A DNA stretch of 64,000 bases from Zestomonas carbonaria (GCF_904061905.1 NZ_CAJFCI010000086.1:49803-113802); one strand, 5' to 3'; positions 39,324 through 51,795 are shown, counted from the first letter of the stretch. The notes: a model not told the origin generated them from the sequence alone. Translations and numbers: made by a program.

Positions 39324-41528
39324 CTAGATTCCGCCGTCTGCCGGCGTGCCCTGTTCTTCCGGTGGTTCTGCCCTGGCCTTGCGCGTCCGGCTGAGCTGGA
39401 CGTTCAGGCGCGGCATCGACAGTTCCAGGCCGGCCTGGTCGAGGTGGCGGCGCAGGCGCAGGTTGAACGCCCGTTGCACTTCCCACTGCTTGATCGGCGC
39501 GGTCTTGAAGCGGAAGCGGAGGATCGCCTGGCCGTTGTCGAAGCTTTCCACGCCCTGCAACTCCAGCGGTGACCACAGGCTGCGGTAGATCGCCGGATCG
39601 CTGCGCAGCTCCCGGGCCACCGTGTTCACCAGGGCCACCGCGTCGTCGATCGGCATGCTCGCCGGTACCGGCCAGCGGAACATGGCATAGCCGAACTGCC
39701 GCGAGTAGTTCTTGATGCTCTTGATCTCGCTGAACGGGATGGTGTGCACCACGCCGTCCAGGTCGCGCAGGCGCACGGTGCGGATGGTCAGGCCCTCCAC
39801 CGTGCCCAGGTGGCCGCCGACGTCCACGTAGTCGTCGATGGACAGCGAGTCCTCGATGATGATGAACAGCCCGGTGATCAGGTCCGCCACCAGCGACTGC
39901 GCGCCGAAGCCGATGGCCAGGCCGATGACGCCGGCGCCGGCCAGCAGCGGCGTGACGTTCATGCCCATGTTGGCCAGGGCGACGATCAGGGCGATCACCG
40001 CGATGGTGACGAACAGCACGTTGCGGATCAGCGGCATCATGGTCAGGGCGCGGGTGTTCGGCCGGCTCTTGCTGCCGGCGCCGAGGCTGTGCTGCACCGC
40101 GGTGTCGGTGAGGATCCAGACGAGCCAGGCCACCAGCAGGGTGGAGCCGAAGCTGACCACCTTCATGCTGATCTGCTGGCCATCGCCCTCGGCGTAGCGG
40201 ATCAGCGACAGGCCCCAGACCCGCAGCCCGATCTCGATGAAGAACAGCATGACGAAGAGATGCAGCAGGGTGTAGCCGAAACTCTGCAACTGCTCGATAT
40301 AGGTCGCGCTGCGACGCGGCCCGCTGCCGACCCGCCTGGAGCGGCGGCGGATCAGGCCGATGATCGTGATCGCCACCACCGCCAGCACCGCGCAGACCAG
40401 GGCACGGCGCAGGGCGAAGCTGCTATCGCCCACGGACATGAAGGTGGCGAACAGGGAAATCCCCACCAGCAACAGCACCGGCACGAACCACAGGGAGCCG
40501 AGCAGCCTCACCAGGTCGTGCAGGCCGCGTCCCTTGAGGCGGCGTTCCAGCGGCTGGTTGCGGATCAGGTGGGCGATGGGCCGCCGGAAACGCAGCACGA
40601 ACAGCGCGGTGAGCAGGGCCGCGCTGGCGTTGGCCAGGGTGCTCAGGCAATTCGAGGTGTGCTCGCCCAGCCCGGCGATAAGGCGCGGGTCATGGGCCAC
40701 TTCCCCGAGGGCGGCCAGGCTGCCGATCAGCCACAGCGGGCGGAAGGCCCGGCGCCGCAGGATGGTCAGCGCGCGCATGCTGTGCGGCCCGCTGAGCAGC
40801 GACAGGGAAATCACGCAGAGGGCGGAGAACAGGGTGCCGCAGACCAGCACATAGGCCATGACCATCGCCAGGGTCTTGCTCAGCGACTCCGGCAGCACCA
40901 CCGATAGATAGAGGGTGATGAAGAAGGCGATCAGCCAGGGCCCCAGCTTGCTCAGGGCGAACAGGGCCAGGTCGCGGGTCTTGGGGTTCTGCGGCAGTTC
41001 CGCCGCCAGGCCGAAGCGCTCGCGCATGCGCCGCCCCAGCCAGAGCAGTCCGCTGGCCAGGCAGGCCCAGAGCAGGATGACCACGGAAAAGTCGAAGATC
41101 ATCGCCGGCAGGTCGCGCCAACCGGGCAGGCGCTCCTTCAGTTCGGCGTGCGCCAGCAGGAACTGGTTGCTCCACAGGGCCAGCGGGCTGTTGGCGCCCT
41201 GGAAGCGCTTCTCCAGGCCGCCCAGGGTGTTGCCGATCAGGGTGAGCACCCCATCGTCGCCCTTGCTGCTTTCCTTGGTGGCATCGCGCAACTGTTTCAG
41301 CTTCTTCAGCAGGTCGGCGCGTTGTCTGTCGTTCTCCAGGGTCTGGATCACTTGGTTCAGCGACTGCTGGAGCTGGGCCTCGTTGACCTTCTCGCCACTG
41401 GCGGAACCGCCCGCCAGCGGGTTGGGCAGCGCGGCCTGGGCTCGCTCCGGGTGGAGCAGGATGACGAACAGTCCGAGCAGCAGGGCCAGGATGCGGAGAT
41501 GGGCGGCAGGAAAGGACAGTATCGACAC
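39324..41528 (-). CDS. Large MscS-family mechanosensitive channel (YbiO-like)
   Basis: A 734-aa inner-membrane protein that opens under membrane tension to release solutes in hypo-osmotic shock. It has a signal peptide (residues 12-32), a periplasmic helical region (about 35-140), roughly ten or eleven transmembrane helices and the C-terminal MscS core: the pore helix in GVIGLAIGFGAQSLVADLITG followed by IEDSLSIDDYVDVGGHLGTV and the cytoplasmic vestibule domain. The size and layout match YbiO (741 aa) rather than small MscS (286 aa) or MscK. It is transcribed away from the parvulin gene region with its own promoter around 41530-41645. Confidence 0.9.
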   Translation of the reverse strand: MSILSFPAAHLRILALLLGLFVILLHPERAQAALPNPLAGGSASGEKVNEAQLQQSLNQVIQTLENDRQRADLLKKLKQLRDATKESSKGDDGVLTLIGNTLGGLEKRFQGANSPLALWSNQFLLAHAELKERLPGWRDLPAMIFDFSVVILLWACLASGLLWLGRRMRERFGLAAELPQNPKTRDLALFALSKLGPWLIAFFITLYLSVVLPESLSKTLAMVMAYVLVCGTLFSALCVISLSLLSGPHSMRALTILRRRAFRPLWLIGSLAALGEVAHDPRLIAGLGEHTSNCLSTLANASAALLTALFVLRFRRPIAHLIRNQPLERRLKGRGLHDLVRLLGSLWFVPVLLLVGISLFATFMSVGDSSFALRRALVCAVLAVVAITIIGLIRRRSRRVGSGPRRSATYIEQLQSFGYTLLHLFVMLFFIEIGLRVWGLSLIRYAEGDGQQISMKVVSFGSTLLVAWLVWILTDTAVQHSLGAGSKSRPNTRALTMMPLIRNVLFVTIAVIALIVALANMGMNVTPLLAGAGVIGLAIGFGAQSLVADLITGLFIIIEDSLSIDDYVDVGGHLGTVEGLTIRTVRLRDLDGVVHTIPFSEIKSIKNYSRQFGYAMFRWPVPASMPIDDAVALVNTVARELRSDPAIYRSLWSPLELQGVESFDNGQAILRFRFKTAPIKQWEVQRAFNLRLRRHLDQAGLELSMPRLNVQLSRTRKARAEPPEEQGTPADGGI

Positions 41529-41649
41529 GGGAGAGTGATACCCAAGGCGGAGGTCGGAACGGGCGGATCATAGCAGAGCCGATACCCATTCCCGAGGCAT
41601 ACCACAGAGCCTCAGCGCCGGCGGTTGGTCCGACTCGTTCGAAAAGTGT

Positions 41650-41928
41650 CTACTCTCGATAGAACACCTGCACCAGGTGGTAGCCGAACTGGCTCTTCAC
41701 CGGCCCGTGCACTTCGCGCAACGGCTTCCTGAAGATCACCTGGTCGATCGCCCGCACCATCTGCCCGGGGCGCACTTCGCCGAGGTCGCCGCCGCGCTTG
41801 CCGGAAGGGCAGAGCGAATGCTTGCGGGCCAGCACGTCGAAGGCTTCGCCGGCGGCGATGCGCTTCTTCAGCGCGGTGGCTTGCGCCTCGGTCTTGACCA
41901 GGATGTGGCGGGCCATTGCCTTTGCCAT
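41650..41928 (-). CDS. ppiC: Small parvulin-type peptidyl-prolyl isomerase
   Basis: A 92-aa single parvulin domain that accelerates cis/trans isomerisation of peptidyl-proline bonds, without signal peptide, so cytoplasmic. Features: ARHILVKTEAQATAL at the N-terminus, the SLCPSGKRGGDLG loop with the family cysteine, and the C-terminal HGPVKSQFGYHLVQV with the active-site histidine. Length equals E. coli PpiC (93 aa). Either ATG 41928 or the one 12 bp downstream may start it. Divergent from the PilT/U-type ATPase gene, with 116 bp between. Confidence 0.93.
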   Translation of the reverse strand: MAKAMARHILVKTEAQATALKKRIAAGEAFDVLARKHSLCPSGKRGGDLGEVRPGQMVRAIDQVIFRKPLREVHGPVKSQFGYHLVQVFYRE

Positions 41929-42044
41929 GACGCTGTCCTCATTTCTGCGGGGGCGCTATTGTGCCAGCATTCGCCGCGCCACCAGAATGGCGCCATTTTC
42001 CAGGCTGACCCCGGACTCTCGCCAACCTTCACGGACGCGCTCCC

Positions 42045-43259
42045 ATGGACCTCTCCGCACTGCTGAAAATCCTGGCCAGCCAGGACGGTTCCGACCTCTA
42101 CCTGTCCACCGGCGCGCCACCCTGCGCCAAGTTCAACGGCGTGCTCAAGGCGCTCGGCAGCGAACCCCTCAAGCCCGGAGACGTCGCGGAGGTGGCTGCT
42201 TCCATCATGGACAGCGAGCAGAGGGTCGAATTCGAGCGCGAGCTGGAGATGAACCTGGCGATTTCCCTGCCCAACATCGGCCGTTTCCGCATCAACATCT
42301 TCAAGCAGCGCAACGAAGTCTCCATCGTCGCCCGCAACATCAAGATGGAAATCCCCCGTTTCGAGGACCTCAAGCTGCCCGAGGTGCTGCTCAAGACGGT
42401 GATGGAGAAGCGCGGCCTGGTGCTGTTCGTCGGCGGGACCGGCTCGGGCAAGTCCACCTCCCTGGCGGCGCTGATCGACTATCGCAACCGCAACAGCGGC
42501 GGGCACATCATCACCATCGAGGACCCGGTGGAGTACGTGCACCGGCACAAGAAGTCGATCATCAACCAGCGCGAAGTGGGCGTGGACACCCGCAGCTTCC
42601 ACGCTGCGCTGAAGAACACCCTGCGCCAGGCGCCGGACGTGATCCTGATCGGCGAGATCCGCGACCGCGAGACCATGGAGCACGCCCTGGCCTTCGCCGA
42701 CACCGGCCACCTGGCGATCTCCACCCTGCACGCCAACAACGCCAACCAGGCGTTGGACCGCATCATCAACTTCTTTCCCGAGGAGCGCCGCCCGCAACTG
42801 CTCAACGATCTGGGCAACAACCTCAAGGCGTTCGTCTCCCAGCGCCTGGTCAAGACCGTCGACGGCAAGCGCCGCGCCGCGGTGGAAGTGTTGCTCGGCA
42901 CGCCGACCATCCGCGACCTGATCAAGCGCAACGAGTTTTCCGAGATCAAGGAAATCATGGAGAAGTCGAAGAACCTCGGCATGCAGACCTTCGACCAGGC
43001 GCTGATCGACCTGGTCAACGAAGGTGCGATCAGCGAGGACGAGGCGGTGAAGAACGCCGATTCGGCCAACAACGTGCGCCTCAAGCTCAAGCTGTACCGC
43101 GAAACACCACCCCCAGCGGCTCCGACCCCGGCGCCCGCCGCCGCACCGGTAGCCGCCACCACGCGCCCGAGCGAGTCCGGCGACTGGAGCATGGAACTGA
43201 AACTCGAGGACATCGAGGAAGACCAGCCGCCGGAAGATCCGGGTCGCCGGGGTATCTGA
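42045..43259 (+). CDS. PilT/PilU-type secretion-superfamily ATPase
   Basis: A 404-aa hexameric motor ATPase of the type IV pilus retraction family. Walker A GGTGSGKST (130-138), the Asp box (TIEDPVEYVHRH), Walker B VILIGEIRDRE and the His box (ISTLHANNANQALDRIINFF) are all intact. Overall it resembles PilU more than PilT, including the TIEDPVEY/REVGVDTRSF region, but has an extra Pro/Ala-rich C-terminal tail (about 350-404) with a final EDIEEDQPPEDPG acidic stretch. It is not next to pilT or other pilus genes, so it is an orphan paralogue, perhaps a retraction accessory. It is followed by overlapping hairpins. Confidence 0.88.
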   Translation: MDLSALLKILASQDGSDLYLSTGAPPCAKFNGVLKALGSEPLKPGDVAEVAASIMDSEQRVEFERELEMNLAISLPNIGRFRINIFKQRNEVSIVARNIKMEIPRFEDLKLPEVLLKTVMEKRGLVLFVGGTGSGKSTSLAALIDYRNRNSGGHIITIEDPVEYVHRHKKSIINQREVGVDTRSFHAALKNTLRQAPDVILIGEIRDRETMEHALAFADTGHLAISTLHANNANQALDRIINFFPEERRPQLLNDLGNNLKAFVSQRLVKTVDGKRRAAVEVLLGTPTIRDLIKRNEFSEIKEIMEKSKNLGMQTFDQALIDLVNEGAISEDEAVKNADSANNVRLKLKLYRETPPPAAPTPAPAAAPVAATTRPSESGDWSMELKLEDIEEDQPPEDPGRRGI

Positions 43260-43315
43260 ACCTCCGCACCCTACGAAGAGCTTTTAGTCGACATGCTTGG
43301 CTCTCGTAGCGGCGT

Positions 43316-43358
43316 GAGCCGAATGGGTCGATCATTCGGCTCATAAAATGAGCCGAAT
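43316..43358. terminator. Two mutually exclusive hairpins between the PilT/U-type gene and aacS
   Basis: GAGCCGAAT (43316-43324) can pair with ATTCGGCTC (43334-43342), and the latter can instead pair with GAGCCGAAT in 43348-43358, where an 11-bp perfect stem ATTCGGCTCAT with an AAA loop forms. The central arm is shared, so only one hairpin can exist at a time. It lies between convergent genes and probably terminates both. Confidence 0.6.
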
Positions 43359-43381
43359 AGTGCTCGGGCTGCTGTTCGTAG

Positions 43382-45337
<1,956 letters not shown>

Positions 45338-45424
45338 GCTGAAACTCCACTTTCCTGACTCTGGACATTCTAGGCCGGGCGGCGCCGCCCGGGGGACTGC
45401 CCGTAGAGTGGGGCCTCGAGTTCG

Positions 45425-45512
45425 ATTGGATCCCCGCGTTCGCGAGGATGACGAGGGAAACCTTGTGCGGGCCTTCACCACCCCGTCATGCCCGCGAACG
45501 CGGGAATCCAAT
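45425..45512. repeat. Paired inverted repeat of the CCCGCGTTCGCGGG family between bdhA and aacS
   Basis: Left unit 45425-45453 (ATTGGATCCCCGCGTTCGCG core) and right unit 45484-45512 (CGCGAACGCGGGAATCCAAT core) face each other, about 30 bp apart. They match the element after cti at 8109-8206. Inside an operon it could shape mRNA stability or reduce transcription into aacS. Confidence 0.7.
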
Positions 45513-45525
45513 GAACCAGCCCCCC

Positions 45526-46296
45526 TTACCGCGCCAACCAGCCGCCATCGACGTTCCAGGCCGCGCCGCGCACCTGGGCGGCTCCTTCGCCGCACAGGAA
45601 CAGCGCCAGTTCGCCGAGCTGTTCGGGGGTGACGAACTCCAGCGACGGTTGTTTCTCGGCCAGCAGGTCGTGGCGTGCCTGCTCCGCTGGCGTGCCGGCG
45701 GCGATGCGGTCGTCGATCTGTTTCTGCACCAGCGGGGTCAGCACCCAGCCGGGGCAGATGGCGTTGCAGGTGATCGGCTCGCGGGCGGTTTCCAGCGCCA
45801 CCACCTTGGTCAGGCCGACCACGCCGTGCTTGGCGGCCACGTAGGCGGCCTTCTGCTCCGAGCCCACCATGCCGTGGGCCGAGGCGATGTTGACGATCCG
45901 CCCCCAGCCGCGCCGGCGCATGCCCGGCAGGGCCAGGCGGGTGGTGTGGAACACCGCCGAGAGGTTGATGGCGATGATCGCGTCCCAGCGCTCCACCGGG
46001 AATGCCTCCACCGGCGCCACGTGCTGGATGCCGGCGTTGTTGACCAGGATGTCGACGCCGCCGAACTCGTGCTCGGCGTAGGCGATCATCTCGGCGATGG
46101 CCTCGGGGCTGGACATGTCCGCCGGGTGGTGGGCGACCTTGCCGCCGTGCCGGCCGACCTCGGCCAAGGCCGCGCCGGCGTCGCCGAAACCGTTGAGCAG
46201 GATGTTCGCGCCGGCCGCGGCCAGGCGCTCGGCGATGCCGAGGCCGATGCCGCTGGTGGAGCCGGTGACCAGTGCGGTCTTGCCTGTGAGGTGCAT
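45526..46296 (-). CDS. bdhA: D-3-hydroxybutyrate dehydrogenase
   Basis: NAD-dependent oxidation of 3-hydroxybutyrate to acetoacetate, cytoplasmic. A 256-aa short-chain dehydrogenase with the cofactor motif TGSTSGIG (11-18), NNAG (87-90), and the catalytic Ser139 (IASAHG), Tyr152 and Lys156 (YVAAK). The LLAEKQPSLEFVTPEQLG segment is characteristic of 3-hydroxybutyrate dehydrogenases. ATG 46296 follows AAGGAG. It lies 26 bp after the GntP-type transporter gene in the operon oprD-gntP-bdhA-aacS. Confidence 0.96.
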   Translation of the reverse strand: MHLTGKTALVTGSTSGIGLGIAERLAAAGANILLNGFGDAGAALAEVGRHGGKVAHHPADMSSPEAIAEMIAYAEHEFGGVDILVNNAGIQHVAPVEAFPVERWDAIIAINLSAVFHTTRLALPGMRRRGWGRIVNIASAHGMVGSEQKAAYVAAKHGVVGLTKVVALETAREPITCNAICPGWVLTPLVQKQIDDRIAAGTPAEQARHDLLAEKQPSLEFVTPEQLGELALFLCGEGAAQVRGAAWNVDGGWLAR

Positions 46297-46322
46297 GTGT
46301 TTCTCCTTGTCGCGCGGAGCGA

Positions 46323-47714
46323 TCAGACGATGCCGGTAGCGTAGAAGGTGGCGATTACCACGAATACCGCCAGGGTCTTGATCAGGGTGATGCCGAAGAT
46401 GTCCTTGTAGGCCTCGCGGTGGGTCAGGCCGGTGACCGCCAGCAGGGTGATCACCGCGCCGTTGTGGGGCAGGGTGTCCATGCCGCCGCTGGCCATCGAG
46501 GCCACCCGGTGCAGCACTTCCAGCGGGATGTTGGCGGCGTTGGCGGTGGCGATGAAGCTGTCGGACATGGCCGCCAGGGCGATGCTCATGCCGCCGGATG
46601 CCGAACCGGTGATGCCGGCCAGCAGGGTGACGGTGATCGCTTCGTTGACCAGCGGGTTGGGGATGTTCTTCAGCGCGTCGGCCAGCACCAGGAAGCCCGG
46701 CAGCGAGGCGATCACCGCGCCGAAGCCGTATTCCGAGGCGGTGTTCATCGACGCCAGCAGCGAACCGCCGACCGCCGTGCGGGTGCCTTCGGCCAGCTTG
46801 GCGCGGATGGTGCCGAAGGCGCACACCAGCACCAGCAGGATGCCCAGCAGCAGCGCCGCCTGGACCGCCCAGATGCCGGTCAGCTTGGCGACTTCACTCT
46901 GGATCGGCGTGGCCATGCCGGCCAATTGCAGGGTGTGGACCTTGCCGTAGACCTGGGGAATCCAACTGGTGAACATCAGGTTCGCCACGCCCACCAGCAC
47001 CAGCGGCGACAGCGCCAGCCAGGGATTGGGCAGCTTGATGTCGTCCGGGGTTTCCGGCTCGTTGCGCAGCTCGGTGCCGTAGCCCTCGCCGGCGCGGCGG
47101 GCCTTGCCGGCCTGGCGGTGCAGGTAGAGCATGCCGACGCCGAACACGAACAGGGTGCCGACCACGCCCAGCCAGGGCGCTGCCCAGGAGGTGGTGCCGA
47201 AGAAGGTGGTGGGGATGATGTTCTGGATCTGTGGCGTGCCGGGCAGGGCGTCCATGGTGAAGCTGAACGCGCCGAGGGCGATGGTCGCGGGGATCAGGCG
47301 CTTGGGAATGTCGCTCTGGCGGAACATCTCGGCAGCGAACGGGTAGACCGCGAACACCACCACGAACAGCGACACGCCGCCGTAGGTGAGCAGGGCGCAG
47401 ACCAGCACGATCACCAGCATCGCCTGGCGGGTGCCGAGCACGCTGATCGCCGCGGCGACGATGGAGCGCGAGAAGCCGGACAGTTCGATCAGCTTGCCGA
47501 ACACCGCGCCGAGCAGGAATACCGGGAAGTACAGCTTGATGAAGCCGACCATCTTCTCCATGAACACGCCGGTGAAGGCCGGCGCCACGGCGGACGGATC
47601 GGTGAGCAGCACCGCGCCGAGGGCGGCGATGGGGGCGAAGAGGATGACGCTGTAGCCGCGATAGGCGGCGAGCATCAGCAGGGCGAGGGCCGCAAGGGCG
47701 ATGAGCACACTCAT
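46323..47714 (-). CDS. GntP-family permease, probably for 3-hydroxybutyrate
   Basis: A 463-aa inner-membrane carrier with about 12-14 membrane segments starting MSVLIALAALALLMLAAYRG. GntP-family signatures include the GVSLFVVVFAVYPFA and GSASGGMSIALAAMS regions. The family moves gluconate and other hydroxy-acids by proton symport; placed between bdhA and an OprD porin under HbcR, 3-hydroxybutyrate is the most economical substrate. ATG 47714 is chosen because the first membrane helix begins directly after it; the longer frame upstream is charged and proline-rich. Confidence 0.88.
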   Translation of the reverse strand: MSVLIALAALALLMLAAYRGYSVILFAPIAALGAVLLTDPSAVAPAFTGVFMEKMVGFIKLYFPVFLLGAVFGKLIELSGFSRSIVAAAISVLGTRQAMLVIVLVCALLTYGGVSLFVVVFAVYPFAAEMFRQSDIPKRLIPATIALGAFSFTMDALPGTPQIQNIIPTTFFGTTSWAAPWLGVVGTLFVFGVGMLYLHRQAGKARRAGEGYGTELRNEPETPDDIKLPNPWLALSPLVLVGVANLMFTSWIPQVYGKVHTLQLAGMATPIQSEVAKLTGIWAVQAALLLGILLVLVCAFGTIRAKLAEGTRTAVGGSLLASMNTASEYGFGAVIASLPGFLVLADALKNIPNPLVNEAITVTLLAGITGSASGGMSIALAAMSDSFIATANAANIPLEVLHRVASMASGGMDTLPHNGAVITLLAVTGLTHREAYKDIFGITLIKTLAVFVVIATFYATGIV

Positions 47715-47840
47715 CGGGATGTCTCCTGATCCGGGGGACGCATCGGGAGTGGACCCTGCGATGCGCCTGTCGTTCTTGTGATTGTGGGTTCGTTGCCGTT
47801 CACGGGCTCGCGGACCGGGTGGCCCGCGAGCCCGCATCCC

Positions 47841-49109
47841 TTACCAGAGCGGCAGCGTATAGCTGACGATCAGCCGGTTCTCGTCCAGGTCGCTGCCGAA
47901 GTGGCTGGAACGCACCGTGGCGTTGCGCCATTTGACGCCGAGGTTCTTCAGGGCGCCGCTCTGCACCACGTAGCCGATGTCGGTGTCGCGTTCCCACTCC
48001 TTGCCTTCGGGCCGGCCGGCGCCGAGGTCGATGTCGTCGCCGGACAGGTAGCGGGTCATGAAGGTCAGGCCGGGCACGCCGAGGGCGGCGAAGTCATAGT
48101 CGTAGCGGAGCTGCCAGGATTTCTCGTCCTTGTTGGCGAAATCGCCGATCTGCACGAAGTTGACCAGGAAAGCGTCGGTCCCGTTGATGTAGGCGAAACC
48201 GGTGTCGCCGCTCATGGACTGGTAGCCGGCTCCCAGCGCGTGGGCGCCGGACTTGTAGGTGAACATCGCGCCGAAGGCCCGGTTGTCGACGTTGCTGCTG
48301 CCGTCGTCGCTGGAGTCGCTGTAGCGCAGGTCGCTCTTCAGCGACCGGCCTTCGCCGAGCGGCAGCACGTGCAGCAGGCTGACCGTGTGCTGGCGGTAGA
48401 AGCCGTCCAGGCCGCCGTAGTGGTAGGCGGTGGTGAGCCGTTCGTTCCACTGGTAGCTGGCGCCGGCGAAGTCGAATTCGTCGCTGCTGTCGCCGGCGCG
48501 GTAGGTGATGTTCTTCGCGCCGCCGCCGGTGATGATCATGTCCTCGCTGTCCGACGAATCGCGCTGGCTCACCTGGCGCAGGTGGCCGGCGTCGAGGGTC
48601 AGGCCGGCGAATTCGCTGGAGCTCAGGTGCGCGCCCTGGAAGGTCTGCGGCAGCAGGCGCGAGTCGTTGGCCAGCACGCTGGGCAGCTTGGGCAACAGGG
48701 TGCCGACCTTCAGCACGCTGTTGGAGGCGCGCAGCTTGGCGGTCAGGCCGAGCTCGCTGTAGTCGTCATGGGCGCCCCTGGGGGCTTCGCGGTCGCGCGG
48801 CAGCAGGCCGGAGCCGGCGCGGTCGGGGCTGGAATCCAGCTTGACGCCGAGCAGGCCGATGGCGTCGACGCCAACCCCGATGGGGCCTTCGGTGAAGCCG
48901 GATTCGTAGCGCAGCAGGAAGCCTTGCGCCCATTCCTCGGCCTTCGACTGGGCGGCGCCGTCCTGGCGGAAGTCACGGTTGAAGTAGAAGTTGCGCAGTT
49001 CCAGGCTGGCCTTGCTGTCATCGAGGAAGGCGGCATGGGCGGAGGCGGAAAGGCTGGCGGTGATGCCGAAGGTAGCGAGGGCGAGGCCCTGGGTGAGCTT
49101 ATGGCTCAT
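47841..49109 (-). CDS. OprD-family outer-membrane porin
   Basis: A 422-aa substrate-specific porin for small carboxylates or amino acids. ATG 49109 gives a clean signal peptide (LALATFGITASLSASAHA) followed by the family opening AFLDDSKASLELRNFYFNRDFR. An 18-strand barrel pattern and the family end NRLIVSYTLPLW are present. It is first in the operon, with a sigma-54-type promoter 125 bp upstream. Probably the outer-membrane entry for 3-hydroxybutyrate; which Opd subgroup it belongs to is not decidable by eye. Confidence 0.92.
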   Translation of the reverse strand: MSHKLTQGLALATFGITASLSASAHAAFLDDSKASLELRNFYFNRDFRQDGAAQSKAEEWAQGFLLRYESGFTEGPIGVGVDAIGLLGVKLDSSPDRAGSGLLPRDREAPRGAHDDYSELGLTAKLRASNSVLKVGTLLPKLPSVLANDSRLLPQTFQGAHLSSSEFAGLTLDAGHLRQVSQRDSSDSEDMIITGGGAKNITYRAGDSSDEFDFAGASYQWNERLTTAYHYGGLDGFYRQHTVSLLHVLPLGEGRSLKSDLRYSDSSDDGSSNVDNRAFGAMFTYKSGAHALGAGYQSMSGDTGFAYINGTDAFLVNFVQIGDFANKDEKSWQLRYDYDFAALGVPGLTFMTRYLSGDDIDLGAGRPEGKEWERDTDIGYVVQSGALKNLGVKWRNATVRSSHFGSDLDENRLIVSYTLPLW

Positions 49110-49233
49110 GTATGACTCCTGGCACGGCGACGTGGCGAACGGGAACGGTGCCGGAGCGTTCCGGGGGAGCGTTCGCACAACGTGCAGCGGTCTTGTTGTT
49201 ATTCGGCTGCGGACTGGCCGCAGGAACCCAATA

Positions 49234-49248
49234 GCGCTTTTCGTGCCA
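49234..49248 (-). promoter_or_regulatory. Sigma-54 (-24/-12) promoter of the ketone-body operon
   Basis: On the minus strand TGGCACG, four A residues, then GCGC gives a perfect -24 box and the invariant GC of the -12 box at the right spacing. Transcription would begin about 49222, 113 nt before the oprD-type start. HbcR, the adjacent gene, is a sigma-54 activator. Confidence 0.7.
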
Positions 49249-49310
49249 GATATTTAAATCGTTTAAAAACAATAACTTATATTTTATTTATTAGACGACA
49301 TCTAGATTAT

Positions 49311-49326
49311 GTCTCGAAATGGAGAC
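49311..49326. promoter_or_regulatory. Putative HbcR enhancer site 1
   Basis: GTCTC, six bases, GAGAC: an inverted repeat whose centre is about 71 bp upstream of the -24 box at 49234-49248. The same repeat recurs at 49381-49396 with the same spacing. Confidence 0.55.
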
Positions 49327-49380
49327 GATCTGGAGCCAGGCTGTGGGCGGGAAGACCGATTTCTCAGGCCATGGACGACT

Positions 49381-49405
49381 GTCTCTGATTGGAGACTTTG
49401 TCTCC
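49381..49405. promoter_or_regulatory. Putative HbcR enhancer site 2 (overlapping inverted repeats)
   Basis: GTCTC, six bases, GAGAC at 49381-49396, immediately followed by TTT and GTCTCC, so that GGAGAC can pair with either neighbour. It ends 4 bp before the hbcR stop codon. Its centre is 70 bp from that of site 1. Confidence 0.55.
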
Positions 49406-49408
49406 GGA

Positions 49409-50838
<1,430 letters not shown>

Positions 50839-50842
<4 letters not shown>

Positions 50843-51747
50843 GCCATGCGGTCCGGGTTCCTGGCGCGGGCGACCCGCGAGCCGTTGGCGCGGCCGAGCA
50901 CCTGGCAGATGCGCTGGCCGGCGGCGATCAGCCGGTCGAGGTCGATGCCCGTCTCGATACCCAGGCCGTCGAGCAGGTAGAGCACGTCCTCGCTGGCCAC
51001 GTTGCCGGTGGCGCCCTTGGCGTAGGGGCAGCCGCCGAGGCCGGCGACCGAGCTGTCGAACACGGCGATGCCTTCGAGCAGGCTGGCGTAGATGTTGGCC
51101 AGGGCCTGGCCGTAGGTGTCGTGGAAGTGGCCGGCGAGCCTGTCGCGCGGCACGTCGCGGCCGACCACCTCGAACATGCGCCGGGTGGCGCCGGCGGTGC
51201 CGACGCCGATGGTGTCGCCGAGGGACACCTCGTAGCAGCCCATGGCGAACAGTTCGCGGGCGACATGGGCGACCTGCTCGGGCTTCACTTCGCCCTCGTA
51301 GGGGCAGCCGAGCACGCAGGACACGTAGCCACGCACGCGCACGCCGTGCTGCCGGGCGGCCTCCATCACTGGCACGAAGCGCTCCAGGCTTTCGGCGATG
51401 GAGCAGTTGATGTTCTTCTGCGAGAAGGCTTCGGAAGCGGCGGCGAACACCGCTACTTCCTCGACCCTGGACTCCAGCGCCGCCTCGAAGCCCTTGAGGT
51501 TGGGCGTCAGCGCGGCGTAGGTGACGCCCGGCTTGCGCTGGATCTGTGCGAACACCTCGGCGCTGCCGGCCATCTGTGGCACCCACTTGGGCGAGACGAA
51601 ACTGCCGACCTCGACGTAGCCGAGCCCGGCGGCGGTGAGGTCGTCCACCAGGCGGACCTTGTCGGCCACGCTGATCGGCTGTTTCTCGTTCTGCAGGCCG
51701 TCGCGCGGGCCGACTTCGACCAGGCGCACGTGTTGGGGCAGGTTCAT
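50839..51747 (-). CDS. liuE: 3-hydroxy-3-methylglutaryl-CoA lyase
   Basis: Last step of leucine/isovalerate catabolism: splits HMG-CoA into acetoacetate and acetyl-CoA. The 302-aa protein has the DRE-TIM lyase features EVGPRDGLQNE near the N-terminus (metal and substrate residues), GLGGCPYAKGATGNVASEDVLYLL with the catalytic cysteine, and HFHDTYGQALAN with metal-binding histidines. ATG 51747 is chosen because MNLPQHVRLVEVGPRDG is the family's normal beginning. It is separated from liuD by 173 bp containing two repeat elements, and it overlaps hbcR by 4 bp. Confidence 0.96.
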
Positions 51748-51795
51748 GCAATTTCTCCGTGGGGGGGATGACGCTTTATCCATCCACCGTTCTGT

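Noticed and set aside
38892..39572. 226-codon frame spanning the vgrG upstream gap and the channel gene 3' end
   Set aside because: No ribosome site or recognisable domain, and it runs antisense into a well-supported channel gene.
45338..45595. N-terminal extension of acetoacetyl-CoA synthetase
   Set aside because: The extension translates a repeat element and is arginine/proline-rich; ATG 45337 gives the family length.
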